A stretch of 64,000 nt of DNA from Flavobacterium aerium. GTDB lineage: Bacteria > Bacteroidota > Bacteroidia > Flavobacteriales > Flavobacteriaceae. The notes beneath the pieces were generated by a model that did no database searches, had not been told where the DNA came from, and saw only the letters and a program-made list of their open reading frames with translations. Both the position numbers and the translations under genes were made by a program. The stretch spans positions 310,001-374,000 of the forward strand of contig NZ_JARQWR010000001.1 in assembly GCF_030766725.1 (NCBI RefSeq), written 5' to 3'. Of the stretch, positions 46,201 to 54,394 are shown one piece after another; positions within the stretch are counted from its first letter, which is position 1, and each line of letters begins with the position of its first letter.

Positions 46201-47791
46201 TGGAATTACAGTTTATCAAGAGCAAGTAATGTTGTTGTCGCAAAAATTGGCAAACTTCTCGAAAGGGGATGCCGACGTTTTGCGTAAAGCGATGGGTAAA
46301 AAGCAAAAAGAGGTACTGGATAAAATGAAATCCCGTTTCATTGATCAGGCAGTAGCCAATGGACATGCAGCAGACAAATTAGAGAAAATTTGGAAAGACT
46401 GGGAAGCTTTTGCGAGTTATGCCTTCAATAAATCACACTCTACTTGCTATGCATGGATTGCTTATCAAACAGCCTATCTAAAAGCACACTATCCCGCAGA
46501 ATATATGGCGGCAGTACTTTCAAATAATATGAATGATATTAAACAAGTATCATTCTTTATGGAAGAATGTAAGCGTATGGGATTACAAGTATTAGGACCT
46601 GATGTAAATGAATCGTTCTACAAGTTTACGGTAAATGAACACTATGCGGTACGTTTTGGAATTGGAGCTGTAAAAGGAGTGGGGATGGCGGCAGTAGAAA
46701 CTATTGTTGCAAATAGAAAAGAAGGGAAATACAAGTCTATTTTCGATTTATCCAAACGAATCGATTTAAGAGCAGCAAATAAAAAAGCATTTGAAAATTT
46801 AGCCTTAGCAGGAGGATTTGATTCCTTTTCACTAACGCATAGAGCACAATATTTCCATGATGAAGGAGATGGTGTTACATTTTTGGAAAAAGCCATCCGA
46901 TATGGATCAAAATTTCAGGAAAATGAGAATTCATCACAAGTAAGCCTTTTTGGAGAAAGCAGTGAAGTTCAAATTCCTGAGCCCGTAGTACCACCTTGTG
47001 AAGAATGGAGTACGATGGAAAAATTAGCAAAAGAAAAAGAAGTAGTAGGAATTTATATCTCTGGACATCCATTAGACGATTATAAATTTGAAATGAAATA
47101 TTTCTGTAATGCGAAACTCGATGCACTGAAAAATTTAGAATTACACGTAAATAAGAACCTTACTTTTGGAGGAATTATTACAAACGTTCAGCATAGGGTG
47201 GCAAAAAATGGAAAAGGATGGGCAACCTTCATGATTGAAGGATATGATGAATCCTACGAATTTAGAATCTTTGGAGAAGAATACTTAAAATTCAGGCACT
47301 TTTTAATCCAGAATAATTTTACCTATATGAAAGTACTGGTAAAAGAAGGATGGACAAATGCAGAAACCGGTAAAAAAGGAGAGCCGCGACTACAGTTTAT
47401 GCTGGTTCAATATTTGCAGGATGTATTGCCTACATTCGCGAAAAAATTGATTATTCATATGAATATTACCGATTTAAGCGATCAGTTAATAGAACGACTG
47501 TATAGTGTATTCCAGATGCATCAAGGAGATAATAATGTTACTTTTGAAGTAATGGAGCTTGAAAAAGTGGTGAAACAAATTGAAACCAAGAATGTTATTG
47601 AAGTCAATGCAGAAGAAGGTAATTTTGATGATACAGGAATTGAAGATGCCGTTGTAAATGTAGAGACCGAAGTAGAAGAAATCAGAATAGTGACCCGACT
47701 GAGTATGCCGAGTAGAAAATTAAAAATTAATATTTCAAACGAGTTATTACAGGAATTAGAGAAGTTACAGATTAATTTTAAACTGAACTAA
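43289..47791 (+). CDS. dnaE: DNA polymerase III alpha subunit with N-terminal proofreading exonuclease domain
   Basis: The 1500-residue replicative polymerase is about 300 residues longer than E. coli DnaE because a DEDDh exonuclease precedes the usual domains. Exonuclease (1-180): FDTETTGLP (Asp6, Glu8), VGQNVGFDVN and HNATADVEATTR. PHP domain from about 265 (FAHLHNHTQFSVLQS, MTDHANMMGAFHF). Polymerase core: GPGRGSAAGS near 647 and the catalytic PDIDIDFDDEGR at about 687-698. Then helix-hairpin-helix, OB fold (LTFGGIITNVQHRVAKNGKG) and C-terminal domains. Proofreading is thus in cis with synthesis. It is monocistronic, followed by trxA. Confidence 0.96.
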   Translation: MYLIFDTETTGLPKRWDAPITDTDNWPRCIQIAWQLHDEMGNLVEHQDYLVKPDGFNIPYDAERIHGISTELAEEGGITLQEVLEKFNIALSKSKFVVGQNVGFDVNIMGAEFYRMGVDSPMATMPVLDTCTEVTAELCQLPGGRFGKFKLPTLTELHQYLFQVPFAEAHNATADVEATTRCFLELVRREVFTKEQLDVPAGYFEDFQNRNPREVQLIGLKHINLKAASDEVRARLKQQEGGSISKEEIGINKQELEKATFAHLHNHTQFSVLQSTISIVDLVKAAAKYKMPAVAMTDHANMMGAFHFVSNVLNHNKGVEARNKEIIEKGEIPEETIIKPIIGCEFFVCEDHKDKSRKDNGYQVVLMAKNKNGYHNIAKMSSIAYTQGFYYVPRVDKKVIEQYKEDIIVLSGNLYGEIPNKILNIGENQAEEALLWWKEQFQEDFYIEVMRHDQEDENRVNSVLVSLAKKHDVKLLATNNTYYIDKENANAHDILLCVKDGEKQATPVGRGRGYRYGLPNQEYYFKSPEEMKKLFYDLPDAITNIQEVVDKIEIYNLAREVLLPKFDIPEEFVVLEDEADGGKRGENKFLKHLTFVGANKRYKEITSEIQERLDFELLTIEKTGYPGYFLIVQDFIAEARNLDVSVGPGRGSAAGSVVAYCLGITNIDPIKYDLLFERFLNPDRVSMPDIDIDFDDEGRGRVMDYVINKYGASQVAQIITYGTMAAKSSIRDTARVLDLPLFEADRIAKLIPNMKLDKIFNLDKDKLKAALRADEFEKVEELIALAQADDLGGETIQQAIILEGSLRNTGIHACGVIITPDDITKFVPVATAKDSDLYVTQFDNSVVESAGLLKMDFLGLKTLTLIKDTVKLVKYRLNIDLDPDEFPIDDVKTYELFQRGETVGIFQYESPGMQKYMKDLKPTVFGDLIAMNALYRPGPLEYIPSFVRRKNGEEEIIYDLDACEEYLKETYGITVYQEQVMLLSQKLANFSKGDADVLRKAMGKKQKEVLDKMKSRFIDQAVANGHAADKLEKIWKDWEAFASYAFNKSHSTCYAWIAYQTAYLKAHYPAEYMAAVLSNNMNDIKQVSFFMEECKRMGLQVLGPDVNESFYKFTVNEHYAVRFGIGAVKGVGMAAVETIVANRKEGKYKSIFDLSKRIDLRAANKKAFENLALAGGFDSFSLTHRAQYFHDEGDGVTFLEKAIRYGSKFQENENSSQVSLFGESSEVQIPEPVVPPCEEWSTMEKLAKEKEVVGIYISGHPLDDYKFEMKYFCNAKLDALKNLELHVNKNLTFGGIITNVQHRVAKNGKGWATFMIEGYDESYEFRIFGEEYLKFRHFLIQNNFTYMKVLVKEGWTNAETGKKGEPRLQFMLVQYLQDVLPTFAKKLIIHMNITDLSDQLIERLYSVFQMHQGDNNVTFEVMELEKVVKQIETKNVIEVNAEEGNFDDTGIEDAVVNVETEVEEIRIVTRLSMPSRKLKINISNELLQELEKLQINFKLN

Positions 47792-47895
47792 ATTGTATTT
47801 CGTGATGACGGTATAATCAAAACTGATTTCTGAACCCTCGAAGATTCAAAATAAATCAGTAATTTTGTAGAACGATAAATTAAAAATAAATAAAA

Positions 47896-48213
47896 ATGGC
47901 ATTAGCAATCACAGATGCTACTTTTGAAGAAGTAGTATTGAAATCAGATAAACCAGTAATGGTTGACTTTTGGGCAGCATGGTGCGGTCCATGTAGAATG
48001 GTAGGTCCAATCATCGATGAAATCAGCACTGAATACGACGGTAAAGCTGTAGTAGGAAAAGTTGATGTGGATGCAAACCAAGAATTTGCAGCAAAATACG
48101 GTGTGAGAAATATCCCAACAGTATTAGTTTTCCATAATGGAGAAGTAGTAGCAAGACAAGTTGGTGTAGCTCCAAAACAAACGTATGCTGACTCAATTGA
48201 AGCATTATTATAA
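47896..48213 (+). CDS. trxA: Thioredoxin
   Basis: A 105-residue thioredoxin of normal length. The redox motif WCGPC has Cys30 and Cys33 in FWAAWCGPCRMVGP, and the cis-proline loop is RNIPTVLVF. It reduces disulfides of cytoplasmic proteins and feeds enzymes such as ribonucleotide reductase. A TAATTTTG -7 box lies at 47860-47867, so it has its own promoter. Confidence 0.97.
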   Translation: MALAITDATFEEVVLKSDKPVMVDFWAAWCGPCRMVGPIIDEISTEYDGKAVVGKVDVDANQEFAAKYGVRNIPTVLVFHNGEVVARQVGVAPKQTYADSIEALL

Positions 48214-48234
48214 TCGATAGATTATAAAAAACAT

Positions 48235-48266
48235 AAAAAAGTCCCGATATCCATCGGGACTTTTTT
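48235..48266 (+). terminator. trxA terminator
   Basis: GTCCCGAT (48241-48248) pairs with ATCGGGAC (48253-48260), flanked by A6 and T6 runs. Confidence 0.94.
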
Positions 48267-48353
48267 ATTTATAGTCCGTTCAGTATTTACAAATACAAAT
48301 TGGTTTACGATTTGGTATATTGTATAATTAATTAAAATGAATACTTTTATAGT

Positions 48354-49280
48354 ATGAAGATTGATGACCAAATACAGAAAATTGCTAGTTTCCAACATTT
48401 AGAATTATTAGCCAGTCAAGTAGTGGAAGGTTTTATTTCAGGAATGCATAAAAGTCCTTTTCATGGATTCTCAGCAGAATTTGCTGAGCATAAAGTCTAT
48501 AACAATGGAGAGAGTACAAAACATATCGATTGGAAGCTATTTGCAAAGACAGATCGGTTATATACTAAACGATACGAAGAAGAGACCAATCTAAGATGTC
48601 ACTTAATTGTAGATAATTCCTCCTCGATGCATTATCCTAAGTTAAAAGAAGGAGCGCCATTTTATGAAAGTAAGATCGGATTCTCTGTTTTAGCTTCGGC
48701 TGTATTAATGAATCTACTCAAAAAACAACGAGATGCGGTAGGTCTAAGTGTGTATTCTGATCTATATGAGTATTACGCTTCGGAAAAAGGAAGTGATCGT
48801 CACCATAGGATGTTACTAAATGCCTTAGAGAATATACTAACAACTCCAAAAGAAACAAAGAAAACAGATACGATTCAATTCCTACATCAGATTGCAGAGA
48901 AGATGCACAGACGATCTATGATCATATTATTTACAGATATGTTTCAGTCGGAAAATGAAGAAGCACTCTTTAATGCACTACAACATTTGAAACATAACAA
49001 GCATAAAGTAGTTTTATTTCACGTGATTGATCAGAAAACAGAGGTCAATTTTGACTTTGATAACGCTCCAAAGAAGTTTATTGATGTAGAAACAGGAGAT
49101 GAGGTCAATTTATTTGCGGATAATGTGAAAGAAATTTATGAAAAATCAGTCCAATCCTATTTCAAAAAGATAGCCTTGACCTGTGCCCAATATGGAATTA
49201 AGTACGTTCCAGTCTCAGTTGGTGAAAATTTTGAAAAAATAATGACGACATATTTAATTGAAAAACAAATGTTTGGCTAA
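48354..49280 (+). CDS. DUF58 / von Willebrand A-like protein
   Basis: A 308-residue cytoplasmic DUF58 protein. The family signature STKHIDWKLFAKTDRLYTKRYEEET (about 53-77) is followed by a VWA-like fold whose MIDAS motif is DNSSS in LIVDNSSSMHY. DUF58 proteins are usually encoded beside MoxR AAA+ ATPases and BatA/BatB proteins, and are thought to act with them as chaperones in envelope or enzyme maturation. No MoxR gene is next to it here. It has no operon partner in the window. Confidence 0.9.
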   Translation: MKIDDQIQKIASFQHLELLASQVVEGFISGMHKSPFHGFSAEFAEHKVYNNGESTKHIDWKLFAKTDRLYTKRYEEETNLRCHLIVDNSSSMHYPKLKEGAPFYESKIGFSVLASAVLMNLLKKQRDAVGLSVYSDLYEYYASEKGSDRHHRMLLNALENILTTPKETKKTDTIQFLHQIAEKMHRRSMIILFTDMFQSENEEALFNALQHLKHNKHKVVLFHVIDQKTEVNFDFDNAPKKFIDVETGDEVNLFADNVKEIYEKSVQSYFKKIALTCAQYGIKYVPVSVGENFEKIMTTYLIEKQMFG

Positions 49281-49318
49281 AATCATAAAAAAAAATTAAT
49301 TTTTTTTGCAGAAAATGC

Positions 49319-49348
49319 TTGCGTAACTCAAAAAGTGTGGTATCTTTG
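49319..49348 (+). promoter_or_regulatory. Consensus promoter of tRNA-Asp
   Basis: TTG (49319-49321), a 19-base spacer, and TATCTTTG (49341-49348): a full match to the Bacteroidetes housekeeping promoter, 20 bases before the tRNA. Confidence 0.8.
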
Positions 49349-49368
49349 CACCGCAATAAAGGCGAAAC

Positions 49369-49442
49369 GGTTTGGTAGTTCAGTTGGTTAGAATACATGC
49401 CTGTCACGCATGGGGTCGCGGGTTCGAGTCCCGTCCAGACCG
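49369..49442 (+). tRNA. tRNA-Asp (GTC)
   Basis: A 74-base cloverleaf. The acceptor stem GGTTTGG pairs with CCAGACC (49435-49441) with one G-T pair, discriminator G. D arm AGTTCAGTTGGTTAGAAT; anticodon stem-loop ATGCCTGTCACGCAT with anticodon GTC at 49403-49405; T arm CGGGTTCGAGTCCCG. No CCA is encoded. Confidence 0.97.
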
Positions 49443-49455
49443 CTAAAATTGGGAT

Positions 49456-49487
49456 AAAGCTTTCCGAGTAATCGGGGGGCTTTTTTT
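49456..49487 (+). terminator. tRNA-Asp terminator
   Basis: AAAGCTTTCCGA (49456-49467) pairs with TCGGGGGGCTTT (49472-49483), with G-T pairs, followed by a T-run. Confidence 0.85.
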
Positions 49488-49536
49488 GCCCTAAAATATT
49501 TAAAAGTAGTTGTGTTGTTTAGGTACGAAAGTACCA

Positions 49537-49589
49537 GGTTTAGTAGTTAGACCAATGAAAAGCTTTCCACTCTTGTGGATGGCTTTTTT
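49537..49589 (+). pseudogene. Degenerate second tRNA-Asp copy with its terminator
   Basis: GGTTTAGTAGTT (49537-49548) matches the first 12 bases of the intact tRNA-Asp at 11 positions. It is followed directly by AGACC (49549-49553), the end of the acceptor strand, with everything between deleted. A hairpin AAAAGCTTTCCAC/GTGGATGGCTTTTTT (49558-49589) then resembles the terminator of the intact gene (AAAGCTTTCC...GGGGCTTTTTTT). This looks like a tandem duplicate that lost its body. The terminator is still well formed. Chance similarity over 12 bases is possible but unlikely at this position. Confidence 0.45.
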
Positions 49590-49703
49590 GATTTTACACC
49601 TCTCAAATAAGTTATTCTACGAATAATTTTATAGCCTTTATTACACTCATGATCTTCTTTATTTCCTTCTAGGATTTGTACTCCCCATCTAATTGAATAA
49701 CTA

Positions 49704-50621
49704 ATGAAAAATCCCCGTCTAAGTCTAATTATTGGTATTGTCTCAATTTCAATTTTTCCAATATTAGTAAAATGGGTGCCTGTTTCAGGAATGACATCAG
49801 CATTCTATAGAATGGCGATTGCTACTGCAGTGATAATTCCAGTAGTATTATGGAAAAAAAGCCTACAGAAGCCTTCTTTGAAGGTTATGGGGGTAATTGC
49901 TTTGTGTGGGCTGTTGTTCGGTTCGGATATCGCCGTGTGGAATATCGCGATTCAACAATCTAGTGCAATTCAAGCAAGTCTATTAACGAATTTAGCGCCC
50001 GTTTGGGTAGGACTAGGAACCTTCTTCTTTTTGCCGAATAAACCCAACAGCAATTTTTGGATTGGAATGGTATTCGCGTTATCAGGAATGGTAATATTAA
50101 TGGGGGTAGATGTTTTTATCAATCTATCTTTTGATCTCGGCTTTCTTTTCGGAATACTCTCCAGTATATTTTATGCATCCTACCTGTTAATCAGTAAGAC
50201 AGTATTAGACAAAATCAATACGATAAGTTTTATGACTTATAGCATGTTGGTTTCTACGGTATATTTAGGGATTGCATGTTTTTTTATGGATGAACCATTC
50301 AGTGGTTTTACAACACCTGTTTGGGGTATACTAATTGCACAAGGTTTGATTTGTCAATTATTAGGTTGGTTCTCTTTAAATTATGCCGTGCAGAAATTAG
50401 GTGCAAACAAAGTATCCTTAAGTTTGTTGAGCCAAGCATTAGTTACAGCAATTCTAGCGTGGTTTCTTTTAAATGAAGAAATTACAATGCAAATGCTGTT
50501 AGGAGGAGCAATCATCTTAATCGGTATCGGAATAACATTTCAAAAGAAGACATTATTCCCAAAACGTACTCCAGCTTTAAAACCAGATATGTCGAAATTG
50601 CCAAACTTTAATAAGGAATAG
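49704..50621 (+). CDS. DMT superfamily (EamA) transporter
   Basis: A 305-residue inner-membrane protein with ten predicted helices in two EamA repeats; FYRMAIATAVIIPVVLW and NLAPVWVGLGTFFFLPNKP are typical. Family members export amino acids, metabolites or drugs. Its last 45 bases overlap the end of the convergent DUF456 gene. It lies just after the tRNA remnant and has no operon partner. Confidence 0.92.
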   Translation: MKNPRLSLIIGIVSISIFPILVKWVPVSGMTSAFYRMAIATAVIIPVVLWKKSLQKPSLKVMGVIALCGLLFGSDIAVWNIAIQQSSAIQASLLTNLAPVWVGLGTFFFLPNKPNSNFWIGMVFALSGMVILMGVDVFINLSFDLGFLFGILSSIFYASYLLISKTVLDKINTISFMTYSMLVSTVYLGIACFFMDEPFSGFTTPVWGILIAQGLICQLLGWFSLNYAVQKLGANKVSLSLLSQALVTAILAWFLLNEEITMQMLLGGAIILIGIGITFQKKTLFPKRTPALKPDMSKLPNFNKE

Positions 50622-51077
50622 CCCTAAAAATGCAGTGCAAACAACGAAGCTTATAAAAGTAGACGCCAAAAAGCCAATGAAAGACCCTGTGGCAGCTTTT
50701 AAGGCTCTTTTTTGATCATGAGCATCAAAGTATAATTCCCCTAGATAAGCTCCGATAAAAGGACCTAGAATGAAACCGAACGGAACAGGAGCAAGTAATC
50801 CAACGATTAATCCAATATTGGTTCCCCAAACACCATATTTGCTACCTCCAAATTTTTTGGTGCCCTGAGCCGGAATGACATATTCTAAAACCGAAATGAA
50901 AATGGTTATACCCAATGTAATTCCGAGTGTCCACCAATCCATTGGAACGGATTTTGTTAAATACAATAAAAGTAAGCCAATCCAGCTTAAAGGGGCTCCT
51001 GGTAAAACAGGTGCAAAACTGCCAACGATTCCTAGAATCATACAAATCAAGCCAGCAATGAGTAGTACATATTCCAT
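50577..51077 (-). CDS. DUF456 membrane protein
   Basis: A 166-residue protein with four or five hydrophobic segments and the glycine-rich DUF456 pattern (GIVGSFAPVLPGAPLSWIGLLL, GTNIGLIVGLLAPVPFGFILGPFIGAYLGEL shown here in part). The family is related to glycine-zipper membrane proteins and has no assigned role. The C-terminus overlaps the convergent EamA gene by 45 bases on the opposite strand, so the two mRNAs would be antisense to each other at their 3' ends. Confidence 0.88.
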   Translation of the reverse strand: MEYVLLIAGLICMILGIVGSFAPVLPGAPLSWIGLLLLYLTKSVPMDWWTLGITLGITIFISVLEYVIPAQGTKKFGGSKYGVWGTNIGLIVGLLAPVPFGFILGPFIGAYLGELYFDAHDQKRALKAATGSFIGFLASTFISFVVCTAFLGLFLIKVWQFRHIWF

Positions 51078-51156
51078 GAAATTAATTTTTATTACTTTTG
51101 GACATTAAAATAGTATCTTTAAAAATTAAAGGTCAAGCATAAGTTACGACACGAAT

Positions 51157-51639
51157 ATGAGAAAAATATTTTTAATATTGTTTCCAATTTTATTTTTTAT
51201 ACCTTCTTGTCAATATTTTGAGAAACCTGTTCCCTCTGAAAAGGAATTATTACAAAAGGAATTGAAAAGTATTAACTGGAATGAGGTCGATGAATTCCCT
51301 TCTATAGATTCTTGTAATGCCATTGATGATAAAGTACAACGTCAACAATGCTTCTTTGCTTTTCTAACCGAAGCAATTCAGGAAAAATTAAGCACAGATA
51401 CACTATCAATCCTTTATCCAGATATTGATACGATTCAAGTTAAAGTTACTGTTTTTCCAGATGCCAGTATTAAATTTGAACCAATGTTTCCAAAAGATTC
51501 TGTGAAATATGACAAAATCAAAATGGATTCAATTCTCCTTTCTCGATTGTCGGATTTTCCTAAAGTACATCCTGCTTTAAAACGTGGGATTCCCGTGAAA
51601 ACACAATTTATACTTCCTGTAATTCTGGCGGTAGAATAA
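51157..51639 (+). CDS. Lipoprotein with TonB C-terminal-like domain
   Basis: A 160-residue lipoprotein (leader ending FIPSC, Cys18). The C-terminal half (VKVTVFPDASIKFEPM, LSRLSDFPKVHPALKRG, IPVKTQFILPVIL) follows the beta-alpha-beta pattern of the TonB C-terminal domain and resembles the two stand-alone TonB-domain proteins at 57689 and 58267. It has no inner-membrane anchor, so it cannot act as a classical energy transducer. Its role is unknown. It converges with the flippase-like gene 12 bases away. Confidence 0.68.
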   Translation: MRKIFLILFPILFFIPSCQYFEKPVPSEKELLQKELKSINWNEVDEFPSIDSCNAIDDKVQRQQCFFAFLTEAIQEKLSTDTLSILYPDIDTIQVKVTVFPDASIKFEPMFPKDSVKYDKIKMDSILLSRLSDFPKVHPALKRGIPVKTQFILPVILAVE

Positions 51640-51651
51640 CAACAGGCTTTT

Positions 51652-52602
51652 TTAAGTCTTTTTTAAACGGAAACTTAATACGTAATAACTTCCAATCAGT
51701 GAAGGTAATACCACGTTTAGGAACCAAATAAGTGTAGTGATGAATATTACAATCCATTCATTTACATGAAGTAATCCAAAGAAATAAATAGCCACACCAC
51801 CTTTTACAGCAAAATCTAGAAACTGAAAAGTAGGCAAAGCAGAGCTCAAAAAGAATACTCCCATGATGGTAAAGAGCAATAAGAAATAAGGGATCTCAAC
51901 ATCAAAAAACAAGAACAATAGATAGTATTGATGCATGATGATGAGGTATCGGAGTAATGCATAAAAAGCCGTTTTCTGATGAATAAGCTTTGGTATTTCC
52001 TGAAGCTTCTCGTAAGCCTTGTGTAAAGAATAACCTTTGATGGTAATCTTTTTGGTGAAAAAAAGGAACAATCCCAATCCCAATATAATAGTAACAACAA
52101 TAAAGAATGATTTCTGATTGTTCTGTTGAAAATCTGGGAAATGAAAACTCAATACAATCAGACCTATTATTCCTATAATGGAAGCGAAAACTACCTGCAT
52201 TCCATTGCCAATGAAATTCAAGAAGATGATTGTCTTGGTATATTTTTTATCATAAAACAAAGCTTTGGCACCATATTCTCCAATCCCGTTGGGTGTGAAT
52301 ATAGAAGCTGTTAAAGCTGCTAAAACCTGCTGGGTTGATTTGGCTAAAGAGATAGGATGAATGTAAGAGGCTAAAGCTTGCCATTTTAAAATCTCAATGA
52401 ATCGATTTAAAAAGGTCAGCAATAAGATTAGTAGAACTCCTGTAATGGATTTTTTTTTATCGAATTGATCTAAAAATCGACTCCAGTCCAATTGATCATT
52501 TGTAGACAATTGCCTGTAGATAAAATAAAAAGAACCGCCAACAATTAAAAGTTTGGCGAGTAGTATCAAGAATTGCTTAGCTTTGTAGGGTATAGAAAAC
52601 AT
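51652..52602 (-). CDS. Flippase-like / lysylphosphatidylglycerol synthase transmembrane-domain protein
   Basis: A 316-residue membrane protein with eight or nine helices of the UPF0104 type. Motifs LNRFIEILKWQALAS and TPNGIGEYGAKALFYDKKY match this family, which includes the membrane half of MprF and hopanoid/polysaccharide-associated relatives. The synthase (GNAT-like) domain is absent, so it more probably flips or binds a lipid. Its ATG is only 24 bases from the ruvC start on the opposite strand, so each gene's promoter must lie inside the other's coding region. Confidence 0.86.
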   Translation of the reverse strand: MFSIPYKAKQFLILLAKLLIVGGSFYFIYRQLSTNDQLDWSRFLDQFDKKKSITGVLLILLLTFLNRFIEILKWQALASYIHPISLAKSTQQVLAALTASIFTPNGIGEYGAKALFYDKKYTKTIIFLNFIGNGMQVVFASIIGIIGLIVLSFHFPDFQQNNQKSFFIVVTIILGLGLFLFFTKKITIKGYSLHKAYEKLQEIPKLIHQKTAFYALLRYLIIMHQYYLLFLFFDVEIPYFLLLFTIMGVFFLSSALPTFQFLDFAVKGGVAIYFFGLLHVNEWIVIFITTLIWFLNVVLPSLIGSYYVLSFRLKKT

Positions 52603-52625
52603 TGCTGCAAAATAAAGGAAATAAA

Positions 52626-53177
52626 TTGACTACTGAGCGAATCATATTAGGAATTGATCCCGGAACCACTATTATGGGATTCGGACTGATCAAAGTTGTG
52701 AAAAAGAAAATGGAATTTATTCAGTTGAACGAGTTGCAATTGAGTAAATATGATAATCATTATATTAAATTAAAACTCATTTTTGAACGTACAATTGAGT
52801 TAATTGACACACATAATCCCGATGAAATTGCGATTGAAGCCCCATTTTTTGGGAAAAATGTACAATCAATGCTTAAGTTGGGAAGAGCCCAAGGAGTAGC
52901 AATGGCTGCAGGTTTGTCTAGAGGGATTTCAATTACAGAATACGAACCTAAGAAAATAAAAATGGCAATTACTGGGAATGGTAATGCAAGTAAAGAACAA
53001 GTAGCAAAAATGCTTCAAAATCTTCTAGGTTTGAAGGAATTACCAAAAAATCTAGATTCAACTGATGGATTAGCTGCTGCGGTATGTCACTTTTTTAATT
53101 CAGGTAAAACAGAAATCGGAAAAAGTTATACTGGATGGGATGCCTTTGTAAAACAAAATCCCGGTAAAGTCAAATAA
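52626..53177 (+). CDS. ruvC: Holliday junction endonuclease RuvC
   Basis: RuvC cuts Holliday junctions moved by RuvAB in recombination repair. The 183-residue enzyme shows GIDPGTTIMGFG (catalytic Asp11), IAIEAPFFGKN (Glu), YEPKKIKMAITGNGNASKEQV, and the C-terminal DSTDGLAAAVCHFF with the remaining acidic residues. The start is TTG at 52626, with AAGGAA five bases upstream, giving the normal N-terminus TTERIILGIDPG. Another TTG at 52602 is rejected because it overlaps the divergent gene's start. hemW follows after 62 bases. Confidence 0.95.
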   Translation: MTTERIILGIDPGTTIMGFGLIKVVKKKMEFIQLNELQLSKYDNHYIKLKLIFERTIELIDTHNPDEIAIEAPFFGKNVQSMLKLGRAQGVAMAAGLSRGISITEYEPKKIKMAITGNGNASKEQVAKMLQNLLGLKELPKNLDSTDGLAAAVCHFFNSGKTEIGKSYTGWDAFVKQNPGKVK

Positions 53178-53239
53178 TATAAAGTGATACAAGAATCACA
53201 AATATAAAATTCCCTAAGTTTTAAATTTCCAACGCTATC

Positions 53240-54373
53240 ATGAGTGGTATTTATATCCATATTCCTTTTTGCAAGCAGGCATGTCACTATTGCGATTTTC
53301 ATTTTTCGACTTCAATGAAGCATAAATCGGAAATGATTGATGCTATAGCTAAAGAATTAAAGCTTCGCAAAAAAGAGTTTGAACAAGAAACGGTTGGAAC
53401 AATTTACTTTGGTGGAGGTACTCCCTCCGTTTTATCCATAGAAGAAATCAATTTCTTAATTGATACAGTCTACAAGAACTACAAGGTTACAGAAGACCCA
53501 GAAATCACATTGGAGGCTAATCCAGATGATTTATCTACAGATAAAATAAAAGAGTTGGCTAATTCCCCTATTAATCGATTAAGTATCGGAATCCAATCTT
53601 TTGATGAAGAAGATTTGAAAATGATGAATCGAGCACACAATGCTGAAGAAGCAAAACGCTGTTTAGAAGAGGTAGTGCAGTATTTTGATAATGTTTCGAT
53701 CGATTTGATTTATGGGATTTCTGGAATGACGAACGAACGATGGAAGGAAAATGTAGAAAAAGCATTATCCTTTGCTATACCCCATATTTCAAGTTATGCC
53801 CTAACAGTTGAGCCCCAAACGGCATTATCCAAATTTATTCAGAAAGGAATAGTTTCCGCACCAAAAGATGAGGTAGCAGAAGCACATTTTGCTATTCTGG
53901 TAGAAATGCTAGAAGCAAATGGATTCATACATTATGAACTTTCCAATTTCGGAAAAGAACAGTACTTTTCGAAGAATAATTCCGCCTATTGGTTGGGAAA
54001 AAAATACTTAGGCATTGGGCCATCTGCTCATAGTTATGACGGTGTTTCGCGCAGTTGGAATATTGCTAATAATACCTTGTATCGCAAAGCTATTGATAAA
54101 GAGGAACTTCCAAATGAAGTTGAGGTTCTCTCAGTAACAGATCGATATAATGAATACATTATGACCGGATTACGAACCATTTGGGGAGTATCCTTAGAAC
54201 GCATTGCGATTGAATTTGGTGAAACCTATTTAGATTATTTAGAACAACAATCCCGAAGATTTCTCGAAGACGAATTATTATTTGTAGACCAAGATGTACT
54301 CCGAGCTACTAAAAAAGGAAAGTTCTTAGTAGATGGTATTGCAAGTGACTTATTTTTGATAAATTTGGAGTAA
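53240..54373 (+). CDS. hemW: Radical SAM heme chaperone HemW
   Basis: A 377-residue radical SAM protein. Cys11, Cys15 and Cys18 in IPFCKQACHYCDFHF form the cluster motif, followed by YFGGGTPSVLS and the SAM-binding region. The C-terminal HemN-type domain is present (NEYIMTGLRTIWGVSLERI). HemW resembles coproporphyrinogen oxidase HemN but inserts heme into proteins; the shorter length and CxxxCxxC without the fourth Cys argue for HemW. Confidence 0.94.
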   Translation: MSGIYIHIPFCKQACHYCDFHFSTSMKHKSEMIDAIAKELKLRKKEFEQETVGTIYFGGGTPSVLSIEEINFLIDTVYKNYKVTEDPEITLEANPDDLSTDKIKELANSPINRLSIGIQSFDEEDLKMMNRAHNAEEAKRCLEEVVQYFDNVSIDLIYGISGMTNERWKENVEKALSFAIPHISSYALTVEPQTALSKFIQKGIVSAPKDEVAEAHFAILVEMLEANGFIHYELSNFGKEQYFSKNNSAYWLGKKYLGIGPSAHSYDGVSRSWNIANNTLYRKAIDKEELPNEVEVLSVTDRYNEYIMTGLRTIWGVSLERIAIEFGETYLDYLEQQSRRFLEDELLFVDQDVLRATKKGKFLVDGIASDLFLINLE

Positions 54374-54394
54374 TTCAAATTAAAAAAATAATAG

